The notes under the pieces: generated by a model
What the model saw: the letters and a program-made list of their open reading frames with translations, nothing else
Told to the model about the DNA's origin: nothing
Databases searched by the model: none
Made by a program: the position numbers and the translations under genes
DNA from: Acidobacteriota bacterium
Lineage (GTDB): Bacteria > Acidobacteriota > Holophagae > Thermotomaculales > Thermotomaculaceae
Length of the DNA: 64,000 nt
Direction of reading: 5' to 3'
NCBI GenBank assembly: GCA_013152385.1
Contig: JAADGL010000053.1
Coordinates: 53,100-117,099, forward strand
Part shown: positions 26,834 through 39,940 of the stretch, piece by piece
Layout of the letters: each line of letters opens with the position of its first letter
Position numbering within the stretch: the first letter of the stretch is position 1

Positions 26834-30995
<4,162 letters not shown>

Positions 30996-30996
<1 letters not shown>

Positions 30997-31601
30997 TGTG
31001 GGCATTTATTGAAAAAGGCGGCCCCCTCATGTATCCCATCCTTCTGGGGTTGTTGGTGGGACTGGCCATTATTATTGAAAAAGCGTTTAATCTGAGAGCT
31101 TCCCGGATTGTGGACAGAAAACTATTTTTGAACATCAAAGAACGTCTGGCAGACAAAGACTATGAAATGGCCATTGCCAGAGTTAAAACCGGTGCCACCC
31201 CTGCTGTGGCAGAGCTTCTGGAAGAAACCATCCGAAACCGGGAACTGCCGGAAGACGAACTGAGAGAACTCATTGAGACATCCGGGAAACGGGCGGTCCG
31301 GCGGCTGTCCAGATACCTGCCGACATTGAGTACCATCATCTCCATTGAACCGCTCCTCGGCCTTCTGGGAACTGTAACCGGAATGATTAAAGTGTTTAAA
31401 GTCATTTCATCCGCGGGAATCGGCAGAGCGGAGCTTCTTGCCGGCGGAATCTCGGAAGCACTGATTACCACAGCCGCAGGGCTCAGTATTGCAATTCCTT
31501 TTCTGATTTTTTACAACATGTACTCAGAGCGGGCGGAAACCATCTCCATTGAGCTGGAAAAAGAGGTCCTCTCCATCTTCAAGCGGTTGAAATCGTCATG
31601 A
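30996..31601 (+). CDS. exbB: MotA/TolQ/ExbB proton channel family protein
   Basis: Stator subunit of a proton-driven energiser. The 201-residue protein has three membrane helices: FIEKGGPLMYPILLGLLVGL near the N-terminus, then the paired segments TLSTIISIEPLLGLLGTVTG and ISEALITTAAGLSIAIPFLI. The LLGLLGTVTGMI motif is the ExbB/TolQ hallmark. It is coupled to exbD by an ATGA overlap. Whether the pair drives TonB-dependent import or a Tol-Pal-like system cannot be decided; no TonB, TolA, TolB or Pal gene is in the window. Confidence 0.92.
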
Positions 31602-32005
31602 ATTTCGGAAACGGACGCCCAAACCGGCGAAACGCTCTGCTGGATATTTCGCCGTTAATTGATGTGGTTTTTCTGCTGCTGATTTTTTTTATGGTTTCCA
31701 CTACTTTCCGGGACGAAGCGGGACTGCCCCTGAATCTCCCATCTTCCGTTTCCCGGGGAATCAAAAAAACAGATAATGTTGTGGTCACAATCTCAAAAAA
31801 GGGCGATATTTATGTAGGGAAAGTGCAGACAGCCCCGGACAAACTGACGGGAGAAATAAAAAAACAGATTGCTCATGCGAAAAAGAAAGAAGTTATCATC
31901 AAAGCGGACAAGTCAGCACGTTACGAATTGGTGTATCGGGTTATGGACGCGTCCCGGCAGGCGGGGGTAAAATCTCTCTCCGTTGCCGGGGAAATGAAAA
32001 AATAA
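31598..32005 (+). CDS. exbD: ExbD/TolR family biopolymer transport protein
   Basis: Partner of the preceding channel protein. It has 135 residues: a short cytoplasmic N-terminus, one membrane helix carrying the essential aspartate (LLDISPLIDVVFLLLIFFMV), and a periplasmic domain ending with YELVYRVMDASRQAGVKSLS, typical of ExbD/TolR. Full length. ATGA overlap with exbB; the zinc-ribbon gene follows after 9 nt. Confidence 0.93.
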   Translation: MNFGNGRPNRRNALLDISPLIDVVFLLLIFFMVSTTFRDEAGLPLNLPSSVSRGIKKTDNVVVTISKKGDIYVGKVQTAPDKLTGEIKKQIAHAKKKEVIIKADKSARYELVYRVMDASRQAGVKSLSVAGEMKK

Positions 32006-32014
32006 GGAGGAAGT

Positions 32015-32371
32015 ATGCCGTACTGCCCATCTTGCGGGTATGAATTTCAGGAAGGTATGACAGAGTGCCCGGACTGCAAAGTCCCTCTGCTGGATAAATT
32101 GCCGGAAACAAAAGAAACGGAAGAACATGAAAAATGGGTTGTCATCCGAAGGGTCTCGGTTATGGGAGAAGGGAAAATCATTCGCGGCCTGCTCGTCGCC
32201 AACAATATTCCCGCAGTGGTGGAAGATGTCACTTTCGGGATGATTCCCGAAACCATGGGTGACCTCAGTGTCATTAAAGTCCTTGTCCGGGAACAGGACA
32301 AGAACCGTGCGGAAGCCCTGTTGAAAGAACAGGAAGAGAGTACAGCTGAGGAGGATGTATCCGAGGACTGA
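32015..32371 (+). CDS. Zinc-ribbon plus DUF2007 protein
   Basis: A 118-residue cytoplasmic protein. The N-terminus is a zinc ribbon with CPSCGYEF and CPDCKVPLL. The rest is DUF2007-like (WVVIRRVSVMGEGKIIRGLL, AVVEDVTFGMIPE, VIKVLVREQDKNRAEALLKE), a ferredoxin-like fold proposed to be a signal-transducing module, ending in an acidic tail. No function is established. A strong AAGGAGG precedes the ATG; its end overlaps the proposed start of the SpoIID gene by 13 nt. Confidence 0.82.
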   Translation: MPYCPSCGYEFQEGMTECPDCKVPLLDKLPETKETEEHEKWVVIRRVSVMGEGKIIRGLLVANNIPAVVEDVTFGMIPETMGDLSVIKVLVREQDKNRAEALLKEQEESTAEEDVSED

Positions 32372-34389
32372 TTCTCTTTGCGCTTTTAACCGCTTTAATT
32401 CCATTGCAGCTTGAGGCAAAAACAATAAAAGTCGGAATTGCCCTGAACCGGCATGAAGCGCGTTTTTACACGGACACAAAATTGAAAATATTTCACAAAC
32501 GGCATCATATCCGTTCTGTACCTGCCGGATCATCCTTTAGGATCTGGCTGGGAAGCCCCGGGAAAAATTCGGGGAAACAACCGGGCTGGATTGTACAGGT
32601 CGGTGCATATCGCCGTCACAGCTCGGTGGAAATGTGCCGGAAGATGCTGGCCCGTTTTACAGATGAAAAAGTATCGGTCGAATATGTCCGAAAAAGAAAC
32701 CTTTATCTGGTACGTTTCGGACCCTATTCATCCCTCAGTGAGGCATCGGCAACAAAAGATTTGTTGAAAATGAACGGATTCAGTGACGTTTATATCAGCA
32801 GTTTTGACGGACATGTAAAGAAAAAGCATATGCTCTATCTAATCACAGAGGAATATGACAAATACCCGCTGCATGACGGTTCCGTCACATTGAAAAGCAA
32901 ACACCCTGTCACCATTGAAGGGAAACGCTACCGGGGAAAACTGCAAATCCGGGTGAACGGAGACAGTTTCAATGTGATTAACATTGTTGATATCGAACAG
33001 TATCTCCGGGGGGTGGTTCCGGCGGAAATGGGCGGAACACTTTACCCCCAGATTGAAGCGCTGAAAGCCCAGGCTGTTGCAGCCCGAACCTATGTCTATT
33101 ACAATCTGGGACAATTTAAGTCCCTCGGTTTTGACATCTGCGCCAGCCAGAGCTGCCAGGTTTACAAGGGGATGAATGCGGAACAGGACCGAACCGACCG
33201 GGCAGTGGAGGCTACCCGTGGAGAAATCATTACGTACAAAGGGAAACCTATCAATGCACTGTTTACCGCTTTCTGCGGCGGCGAAACGGAAAATGTTGAA
33301 AATGTATTTGAAGGCGGGCCGGTACCATACCTGAAATCGGTAAAATGCGGCGGCTCGGCCGGTGACTGGATTTCACAAACCCTGACAGCTGCCATTACAC
33401 TGGAACCACTGGAATCATCGTATATTAAAACGCCTCCGCTGGCCGTTGTCCGAATGTATGAAACCGGCCTTCTGAAACGGGAAGAACTCGGACACCTCAA
33501 TGAAATTGCCACATTGACATTCTGCAAAAACTTTTTTGGCAGCGTACTTTCAAAATATGGCATTCCAATACCGAAAACCGGACTGAAAAGCGCATCTTTG
33601 AAAGATATCGCGGAATACCTGGGCATGGCACTGCTGAACACAGACGACACCTCTGATTTATTGAGTTCGGGACTGCTCCGCCAGCCCTGCCCGGATATCC
33701 CGGCACATGTAATTGACATTGTGGCCATCGCCGAGACCATACGGGAAGTATTAAATCAGGAAGACCTGCCAAAACTCAAATTTAAAGTTGTAGACAAAGA
33801 CTTTCTGGATCAAAACCCGGCACCGGATTTTCTGTTTTATGCCGCCGGGGGCCAGTTAATTCCCGCATCCATTGCCCGAATCCGGTTCGGTGACCGGATT
33901 CGGTACCGGGAAAAACCGGACGGCACAGGCATCGCAGTTGTGGAAATTTTGACCCGGGAATCCCAGGGCACATTGAACGACAGTTTCGTTTCTTCATACC
34001 GCTGGTTCCGGTTTCTTCCTGCCGATCAGTTGAGCACTCAGGTAAACCGGTATGTAAAAGTCGGACAATTGACAGATATCTCGGTCGCAAAAACAACCGC
34101 GACCGGCCGTGTCGCCGCCCTTAAAGTAATCGGCACAGCCGGAAGCGGAATCATCCGGGGCTTGAAAATCAGATGGGCACTGGGGGGAAAAGAAAACAAG
34201 TTCAAACTCTTCAAACGGGTAAGCCCGGACGGTAAACTTCTCGGGGTTTACCTGTCGGGAAGCGCCTGGGGGCATGGTGTCGGCATGTGTCAGGTGGGTG
34301 CCTTCGGTATGGCCACCAAAGGATACACATACATTGACATTCTGAAACATTACTACACGGGAGTTGAAATTGAACAAATCAAAGAATAG
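32359..34389 (+). CDS. SPOR-SpoIID/LytB domain protein, probable AUC start
   Basis: Secreted peptidoglycan-binding and probable glycan-cleaving protein, about 676 residues. The first ordinary start (TTG at 32404) would remove a good signal peptide. Upstream in frame, after GAGGAGG (32348-32354), ATC at 32359 opens I-RGLILFALLTALIPLQLEA, a signal with Arg, hydrophobic core and small-residue cleavage site. Then come a SPOR domain (about 77-155; GWIVQVGAYRRHSSVEMC), the SpoIID core (YLRGVVPAEMGGTLYPQIEA; LKAQAVAARTYV; GGETENVENVF) and the terminal SpoIID motif GHGVGMCQVGAFGMATKGY. SpoIID cleaves denuded glycan strands in spore formers; SPOR binds the same strands. Only the start is doubtful. Confidence 0.87.
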   Translation: MRGLILFALLTALIPLQLEAKTIKVGIALNRHEARFYTDTKLKIFHKRHHIRSVPAGSSFRIWLGSPGKNSGKQPGWIVQVGAYRRHSSVEMCRKMLARFTDEKVSVEYVRKRNLYLVRFGPYSSLSEASATKDLLKMNGFSDVYISSFDGHVKKKHMLYLITEEYDKYPLHDGSVTLKSKHPVTIEGKRYRGKLQIRVNGDSFNVINIVDIEQYLRGVVPAEMGGTLYPQIEALKAQAVAARTYVYYNLGQFKSLGFDICASQSCQVYKGMNAEQDRTDRAVEATRGEIITYKGKPINALFTAFCGGETENVENVFEGGPVPYLKSVKCGGSAGDWISQTLTAAITLEPLESSYIKTPPLAVVRMYETGLLKREELGHLNEIATLTFCKNFFGSVLSKYGIPIPKTGLKSASLKDIAEYLGMALLNTDDTSDLLSSGLLRQPCPDIPAHVIDIVAIAETIREVLNQEDLPKLKFKVVDKDFLDQNPAPDFLFYAAGGQLIPASIARIRFGDRIRYREKPDGTGIAVVEILTRESQGTLNDSFVSSYRWFRFLPADQLSTQVNRYVKVGQLTDISVAKTTATGRVAALKVIGTAGSGIIRGLKIRWALGGKENKFKLFKRVSPDGKLLGVYLSGSAWGHGVGMCQVGAFGMATKGYTYIDILKHYYTGVEIEQIKE

Positions 34390-35113
34390 AACCTTCCTCC
34401 TGACCAACGATGACGGGCCCTTTTCCGAAGGTGTGAAAGAACTGGGAAAAAGCCTGCGTCCGTTCGGGCGGGTAATAACAGTGGTTCCCCACCAGGAAAT
34501 GTCCGGTTCTTCCCACGCCCTGACGCTGAACCGGCCGCTCCATCTGAAAGAAACCCAACCGGATTTCTTTGTCGTGAACGGTACCCCCGCGGACTGCACC
34601 TATCTCGGACTTTTTCATATTTTGAAGGACTGCCGCCCGGACCTGGTCTTATCCGGCATCAACCTCGGCTACAACATGGGAGAAGACGTCATTTATTCCG
34701 GTACCGTTGCCGGAGCAATGGAAGGAATGTTCCATGGGATTACCGGCATTGCCCTTTCCGCGAAAACATTCCGGAATCTCTCCGCCATCTTAAACTATTT
34801 CTCAACTCTCCTTCCATTCCTCCTTGAAACGGATAAAAAAATGATACTCAATATCAATTTTCCGGAAGGAAAAATCCTCGGAACACGGACAACCCGCCTG
34901 TCCAGCCGGATTTATCCGGGAAAAGTGGACCGCTGCACACAGTCCCGAAACCGGAATGCATTATGGATCGGCGGTGTCCCGCCGGTCTGGGAAGACACAT
35001 CGGGAAGTGACATCGTGGAAGTTTCAAACGGTTTTGTATCGGTAACACCGCTGCAGGCGGATCTGACAAATTACAAGCAGATGGAAATCATAAAATCATG
35101 TTTGAAAATCTGA
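34370..35113 (+). CDS. surE: 5'/3'-nucleotidase SurE
   Basis: Metal-dependent nucleoside monophosphatase of 247 residues. Motifs: TFLLTNDDG at the N-terminus (metal-binding DD), SGSSHALTLNRPL (metal-binding Ser), NGTPADCTYLGL, SGINLGYNMGEDVIYSGTVA (metal-binding Asn) and late ISVTPLQ-type segment (FVSVTPLQADLT). The start is TTG at 34370, 6 nt after GGGAG; TTG at 34364 touches that site. It overlaps the SpoIID gene by 20 nt and the next gene by 16 nt. Confidence 0.93.
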   Translation: MNKSKNRTFLLTNDDGPFSEGVKELGKSLRPFGRVITVVPHQEMSGSSHALTLNRPLHLKETQPDFFVVNGTPADCTYLGLFHILKDCRPDLVLSGINLGYNMGEDVIYSGTVAGAMEGMFHGITGIALSAKTFRNLSAILNYFSTLLPFLLETDKKMILNINFPEGKILGTRTTRLSSRIYPGKVDRCTQSRNRNALWIGGVPPVWEDTSGSDIVEVSNGFVSVTPLQADLTNYKQMEIIKSCLKI

Positions 35114-35679
35114 AAAAACGTATGGAAAAAAGCGCCGCCTCCAAATGGGCGGTGGTGAGCCTCGCGGTGGTTTCCTTCATTGAAAGCTCTTTCTTTCCCC
35201 TTCCCCCGGATGCCATTCTCATTCCCATGGTGATTCTGAAAAAGAAGAAATGGATATATTACAGTCTGGTATGCACTGCGGGTTCCGTTGCCGGGGGCAT
35301 GGTGGGATACCTCATCGGGTTTCAGTTTTACGATCATATTGCGGTAAAGCTAATTGACTTTTACCACGCACAGCACCAATTCTCTCTGGTGGAAAACTTT
35401 TATCATCAATATGGCTTCTTTGCGGTATTCACCGCGGGATTTACCCCCATTCCATACAAAGTATTCACCATTGCGGCAGGGGTATTCAAAATGAACCTGG
35501 CTTCTTTCGCCATTGCGTCCATCATCGGGCGAGGCGGCCGCTTTCTTCTGGAGGGATTTCTCATCTACAAATTCGGGGAACAGGCGGTTGAATTCCTCGA
35601 AAAACATGCTGTCCTTGCCACTGTCATAACAATTATTCTTGTTATTCTCGCAATTGTGTTATGGAAAACATGGGCATAA
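35098..35679 (+). CDS. VTT-domain (YqaA/DedA-like) membrane protein
   Basis: A 193-residue integral membrane protein of the VTT (SNARE-associated/DedA) superfamily. It has the re-entrant motif VVSFIESSFFPLPPDAILIP, GYLIGFQFYDHI and the second half AVFTAGFTPIPYKVFTIAAG with a conserved proline-rich reentrant loop, then GRGGRFLLEGFLI. Relatives flip polyprenyl phosphates or phospholipids, or support proton-dependent transport. The substrate is not predictable. It overlaps both neighbours. Confidence 0.88.
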   Translation: MFENLKKRMEKSAASKWAVVSLAVVSFIESSFFPLPPDAILIPMVILKKKKWIYYSLVCTAGSVAGGMVGYLIGFQFYDHIAVKLIDFYHAQHQFSLVENFYHQYGFFAVFTAGFTPIPYKVFTIAAGVFKMNLASFAIASIIGRGGRFLLEGFLIYKFGEQAVEFLEKHAVLATVITIILVILAIVLWKTWA

Positions 35680-35945
35680 AACGGGTTCATCTCATTGTTC
35701 ACGGCCGGGTGCAGGGAGTCGGGTTCCGCTGGTTCACCTCAACGATTGCCGGCCGCCACAATATTCACGGTTTTGTCCGAAACCTCATGGACAATACGGT
35801 GGAAATTGACGCGGAGGGGCCGGAAGAACGGCTGCAGCTCTTTCTCACAGATATTCAGGCCGGGCCCCGCTTCGGATATGTGGATTACATTGAGAAAACA
35901 TCTCTCCCGCCGAAAGGATACACGTCCTTTGACATTTCCCGCTGA
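35661..35945 (+). CDS. acyP: Acylphosphatase
   Basis: Small cytosolic enzyme hydrolysing carboxyl-phosphate bonds. The 94 residues carry VHLIVHGRVQGVGFRWFTS with the catalytic Arg, and HGFVRNLMDNTVEIDAEGPE with the catalytic Asn. Full length. The ATG at 35661 is inside the VTT gene; an alternative ATG lies 9 nt later. Last gene of the long plus-strand chain that begins at secA/guaB. Confidence 0.93.
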   Translation: MENMGIKRVHLIVHGRVQGVGFRWFTSTIAGRHNIHGFVRNLMDNTVEIDAEGPEERLQLFLTDIQAGPRFGYVDYIEKTSLPPKGYTSFDISR

Positions 35946-36004
35946 ACCCGCCCTTTCCGGTAAAATTCGCCCCATATGCACAAATTTCATGAAAACCGGA
36001 AATA

Positions 36005-36013
36005 TGATAAAAT
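36005..36013 (+). promoter_or_regulatory. Extended -10 promoter placed for a leaderless transcript
   Basis: TGATAAAAT (TGn plus TAAAAT at 36008-36013) is followed by only 7 nt (CCCTTCC) and then ATG at 36021. Transcription would start at or next to the A of the ATG. No Shine-Dalgarno sequence precedes this start. Confidence 0.6.
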
Positions 36014-36020
36014 CCCTTCC

Positions 36021-37772
36021 ATGATACAGATTAGAAATACTTCCCGAATTTGTTTGCCCGTCATTTTCTCACTGGCAGTTTCATTGTGTGTTGCCGGCGG
36101 AAATCGTCCCGGCCGAACCCAAACAATCAATCGGCTCCTGGAGCGTGCCAGACAAAATATAAAGAAAAACAAAGAGGAAACGGGGCTGAAACTGGCAATG
36201 GAAGCGAGAAAAATGGCAGTGGATCAAGGGGAAACGGAAAAAGAAGCCGAAGCATGCCGTTTCCTCGCAGAAACCTGGTTTGACCGGGACGGAAACAAAG
36301 CCCTGTCTTTCTACAATGAGGAAATCCACTGCAGAGTGAAAATGGGTGACAAAACGGGGTTGGCCTACTGTTACAATGCCTCCGGCATTCTTTTAAAACG
36401 CAAAGGTTTGTATTACGACAGCCTGATGGACTATTACAAATCCCTCCGCATTGCCGAAACGATTCCCGACACAAAAAATCGTTTGCGCAAAATCAGCTCC
36501 GCCGCATATAACATCGCCTCCCTTTATGATACCTTTCATTTCTATCACAAATCAATCCACTACTACCTGCTTTCCCTGAAGTGTGAGCGGCAGCTGAACA
36601 GTCGGGACGGACAATACCTTGTGATGAGCAATATGGGAATCACGTACCGGAAACTGAAAGAATACGGCAAAGCCGTTTCCTACACCCGGGAAGCATTGAA
36701 ATTTGCCAAAGAAACCGGAAACACAGGTGAGGTTATCCGAATCACCAACAACCTCGCCTATTTTTACCTGAAAGCGGGCAAAATCAAAAAATCATTGGCA
36801 TTGCATCAGGAAGCGCTGCGGCTGGCCCGGACAAACCATATTAACGAAATGCTGCCTTATATCTACAGCGGGTTAGGTGAAATTTATTTCAAACTCGGGA
36901 AATTCAAAAAAGCTCTGCAGAATCAAAAAACAGCGCTTAAACTCTCCAAAGACGATGAGCTCCGCATGCTGATCTACCGGAACCTTACAGATGTCGGCCT
37001 CGCGCTGCACAATTTGACCGATTCAACAAAATACTTCCAAAAGTACGAGAAGCTCATGGACAAATACTATTCACCGGCAAATTTCGCAAAATTCGAGACC
37101 CTGATGAATGCTTTTGAACAGGACGAAAATGACCGGCAAATCCAACTTCTGATAAAAGAAAAAAAGATTCAACGTTTATGGAAAAACATGCTGTTAACCG
37201 GCCTGATTGCAGTTCTGATTTTTCTGCTGTGGATGATATCACGCTACCGTTTGAAACAGCAAATGAACAGGGAATTGGACCAGCTCGCGCGGCATGATCC
37301 ATTAACCGGCTTATCCAATCGAAGGGACATACTTGAAAAATTAAACATCGAATACGCCAGATGTGTCCGGAATCAAGATTCATTGACCCTCTGCATCTGC
37401 GACATTGATTTTTTCAAATCCGTAAACGATAGCTACGGGCATCAGGCCGGGGACTATGTTCTGACTCGGCTGGCTGAAATTTTCAGAGAAAACCTCCGGG
37501 AAACCGATATCTCCGGCCGCTGGGGAGGGGAAGAATTCATTCTGGTTTTCTCAGAAACCGATTTGACCGGAGCGGTGGATACCGTAAAGAAACTGAAACA
37601 CCGGATTTCAGAAACACCATTCCGGTTCAGCGGAAACAAAATAAACGTCACACTGACTTTTGGAATTGCCCAATGCAATATCGGAGTTTCCATTGACACC
37701 TGCATCCGCAGAGCGGATGAAGCCCTGTACCGGGGAAAAGCCGCCGGCCGAAATCAAATTGTAACTGCGTGA
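36021..37772 (+). CDS. TPR-repeat diguanylate cyclase (GGDEF)
   Basis: A 583-residue sensor cyclase. It has an N-terminal signal or anchor (SRICLPVIFSLAVSLCVAGG), a periplasmic array of about seven TPR repeats (about 40-370, e.g. YRKLKEYGKAVSYTREALKF), one membrane helix (about 390-410; MLLTGLIAVLIFLLWMI), and a cytoplasmic GGDEF domain with LARHDPLTGLSNRRDIL, active site GRWGGEEFILVF and an intact inhibitory site RETD five residues before it. It should make c-di-GMP in response to a periplasmic signal. The start at 36021 fits the promoter spacing and signal peptide; an ATG at 35976 would add 15 residues and lacks a ribosome site. Confidence 0.9.
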   Translation: MIQIRNTSRICLPVIFSLAVSLCVAGGNRPGRTQTINRLLERARQNIKKNKEETGLKLAMEARKMAVDQGETEKEAEACRFLAETWFDRDGNKALSFYNEEIHCRVKMGDKTGLAYCYNASGILLKRKGLYYDSLMDYYKSLRIAETIPDTKNRLRKISSAAYNIASLYDTFHFYHKSIHYYLLSLKCERQLNSRDGQYLVMSNMGITYRKLKEYGKAVSYTREALKFAKETGNTGEVIRITNNLAYFYLKAGKIKKSLALHQEALRLARTNHINEMLPYIYSGLGEIYFKLGKFKKALQNQKTALKLSKDDELRMLIYRNLTDVGLALHNLTDSTKYFQKYEKLMDKYYSPANFAKFETLMNAFEQDENDRQIQLLIKEKKIQRLWKNMLLTGLIAVLIFLLWMISRYRLKQQMNRELDQLARHDPLTGLSNRRDILEKLNIEYARCVRNQDSLTLCICDIDFFKSVNDSYGHQAGDYVLTRLAEIFRENLRETDISGRWGGEEFILVFSETDLTGAVDTVKKLKHRISETPFRFSGNKINVTLTFGIAQCNIGVSIDTCIRRADEALYRGKAAGRNQIVTA

Positions 37773-37871
37773 CAGGAAGCACAGAACACAAAAATTAACC
37801 GAAATATCCCGGTGAGTCTCATTCCAATTGCATATCCGGTTTCATTCACTGACACTTTCCCGTCCCCTTTA

Positions 37872-37880
37872 TGCTAAAAT
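37872..37880 (+). promoter_or_regulatory. Extended -10 promoter placed for a leaderless transcript
   Basis: TGCTAAAAT (TAAAAT at 37875-37880), then 7 nt (ACCAACC), then ATG at 37888: the same geometry as at 36005-36021. No ribosome site is present before this start. Confidence 0.6.
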
Positions 37881-37887
37881 ACCAACC

Positions 37888-39306
37888 ATGAGCAAACGAA
37901 TTCTGGTTGTGGACGATGAAATAGATATTGTTGAAGCAATCGCAAACATCCTGTCACTTGAAGAATATGCAATTTTAAAAGCCTACCGGGGCTACGACGC
38001 GGTAAAAACCGCAATTAAAGAAAAACCGGACCTGATCATTCTGGATGTCAAAATGCCTGTCATGGACGGAATGGATACCCTTCATGAACTCCGCCGAAAA
38101 GGGTTTGACAATCCTGTCATTGTTATTTCCGGACATGGAGATGTGAAAACAGCCGTGGAAGCCGTTCGTCTCGGCGCTTTTGATTTTCTGGAAAAACCGC
38201 TGTCGCAAAACGGCCTTCTGATCGCTGTTCAAAACGCGTTAAATTCCCCGACGGAAACAGAAACCGACGAACCGGACGGGCAGAATCAGATCATCGGGCA
38301 GGACCCGGCATTTATCCAGTGCCTCCGGGTGGCGGAACGAATCGCCCCGACAACCGCACCGGTTCTCATCACCGGAGATACCGGTACCGGGAAAGAAGTG
38401 ATTGCCCGTTACATCCACGAACACAGTAAACGCAAAAAAAGATTTGTAGAAGTAAATTGTGCGGCAATCCCGGATGAACTCATTGAAAGTGAGCTTTTCG
38501 GACACATAAAAGGTTCATTTACCGGTGCAATTGCAGATAAAACCGGAAAATTCCTTGCCGCAGACGGCGGCACCCTGTTTCTGGATGAAATCGGAGACAT
38601 GAGCCTGAAAACACAAGCCAAAGTACTTCGCGCAATACAGGAGAAAATCATCATTCCGGTGGGCAGTAACACGCCGATCAGTGTCAATGTCCGGATTATT
38701 TCCGCCACAAATAAAAACCTGGCACATGAAATTGAAGAAAACCGGTTCCGGGAAGACCTTTTTTACCGGCTGAATGTTATTGAACTGAAAATGCCGTCCC
38801 TTGCGGAACGGAAATCCGACATCCCGCTGATGATCGACTATTTTGCCATGATTTCCGGAAAAGAAAACGGGCTGAAACAGGTACGGTTTACCGATGACGC
38901 CAAAGCACTGCTGGCAGAAAGGGACTATCCGGGAAACGTACGGGAACTGAAAAACCTGGTGGAAAGGATTGTGGTAATCTCTCAGAAATCCACAATTTCC
39001 ATGGAAGATGTCAAGATGATACTGGACAACCGTTTTGATATCCCGGCAGGAGATTTTCAGGAAACCACCGCCCTCCCCGTAGCCCCCGGCCCCTCTGAAA
39101 TTGACTTTTTTAAAATCAATTCCCTGAAAGAGTTCCGGGACCGGATTGAGCGGCTGTTTATCATTGAAAAATTGAAGCAAAACAAGTTCAACATCTCAAA
39201 AACGGCGGAAATTATGGAAACCCCCCGAAGCAACCTGTACAAAAAACTGGAACAATATGACATTGATGTAAAGGAGCTGGAAGCGTACTATGGCAAAAAA
39301 ACATGA
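37888..39306 (+). CDS. Sigma-54-dependent response regulator (NtrC/NtrX class)
   Basis: A 472-residue transcription activator. The REC domain (about 1-120) has the acidic pair VVDDEIDI, phosphoacceptor ILDVKMPVMDGMD and the switch Lys in FLEKPL. The AAA+ domain (about 140-375) has Walker A GDTGTGKEVIARYIH, the sigma-54 contact loop GSFTGA (a variant of GAFTGA), Walker B GGTLFLDEIGDM and arginine-finger region ENRFREDLFYRLNVI. The C-terminal Fis-type helix-turn-helix is NKFNISKTAEIMETPRSNLY, then KKLEQY. The start at 37888 matches the domain start. No cognate histidine kinase is adjacent. The end overlaps pyrE by 17 nt. Confidence 0.95.
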   Translation: MSKRILVVDDEIDIVEAIANILSLEEYAILKAYRGYDAVKTAIKEKPDLIILDVKMPVMDGMDTLHELRRKGFDNPVIVISGHGDVKTAVEAVRLGAFDFLEKPLSQNGLLIAVQNALNSPTETETDEPDGQNQIIGQDPAFIQCLRVAERIAPTTAPVLITGDTGTGKEVIARYIHEHSKRKKRFVEVNCAAIPDELIESELFGHIKGSFTGAIADKTGKFLAADGGTLFLDEIGDMSLKTQAKVLRAIQEKIIIPVGSNTPISVNVRIISATNKNLAHEIEENRFREDLFYRLNVIELKMPSLAERKSDIPLMIDYFAMISGKENGLKQVRFTDDAKALLAERDYPGNVRELKNLVERIVVISQKSTISMEDVKMILDNRFDIPAGDFQETTALPVAPGPSEIDFFKINSLKEFRDRIERLFIIEKLKQNKFNISKTAEIMETPRSNLYKKLEQYDIDVKELEAYYGKKT

Positions 39307-39940
39307 AATTGCAAAAGCACTTTTAAAAATCAACGCGGTGGCACTGTCACTGAACCCGCCGTTTACCTGGGTTTCCGGCCTCCGGTCTCCCATTTACTGC
39401 GACAACCGGCTGTTAATCTCCCATCCCGCCGAACGGAACCTGGTGGTCAGGCGCTTTGTGGAAGAAATCCGCTCCATGGAACAGCAGCCGGACTGCATTG
39501 CCGGCACCGCCACATCGGGAATTCCGTTTGCCGCATGGGTTGCGGACCGGATGAACCTTCCCATGTGTTATGTCCGGGCAGAAAAAAAAGCCCACGGAAA
39601 AGGGAAAGCAATTGAAGGCGATATCCGTAAAGGAGAAAAAATTCTGGTCATTGAAGACCTGATTTCCACCGGAAAAAGCTCGGTGGCAGTGGTCCGGAAC
39701 CTTCTGGCCGCGGAAGTAAAGGTAACGGGAGTCATCTCCATTTTCAGCTATGAGATGAAAAAAGCAGAAAGCAACTTCAAAGAAGTCAACATTGTTCCCA
39801 AATCTCTGGAAACCATTTCCTCTCTGTTGGAACTGGCAACCTCCCAGGGCAAATTAAGCCCGGAAGATGCGGAAATAATCAATGATTTCCGAAATGATCC
39901 GCCAGGCTGGTATCAACGGAATTTCACACCAAACCCATGA
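39290..39940 (+). CDS. pyrE: Orotate phosphoribosyltransferase
   Basis: Converts orotate and PRPP to OMP in pyrimidine synthesis. The 216-residue protein has WVSGLRSPIYCDNRLLIS near the N-terminus (substrate recognition), GTATSGIPFAAWVADRM, the catalytic-loop Lys/His in RAEKKAHGKGKAIEGDI and the PRPP motif ILVIEDLISTGKSS. ATGA overlap with the following ClC gene. No other pyrimidine gene is nearby. Confidence 0.95.
   Translation: MAKKHEIAKALLKINAVALSLNPPFTWVSGLRSPIYCDNRLLISHPAERNLVVRRFVEEIRSMEQQPDCIAGTATSGIPFAAWVADRMNLPMCYVRAEKKAHGKGKAIEGDIRKGEKILVIEDLISTGKSSVAVVRNLLAAEVKVTGVISIFSYEMKKAESNFKEVNIVPKSLETISSLLELATSQGKLSPEDAEIINDFRNDPPGWYQRNFTPNP

Noticed and set aside
32355..32412. ATG at 32355 as the start of the SpoIID gene
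   Set aside because: It is in a different frame and runs to a stop after 19 codons. It would only work if the assembly had an indel here.
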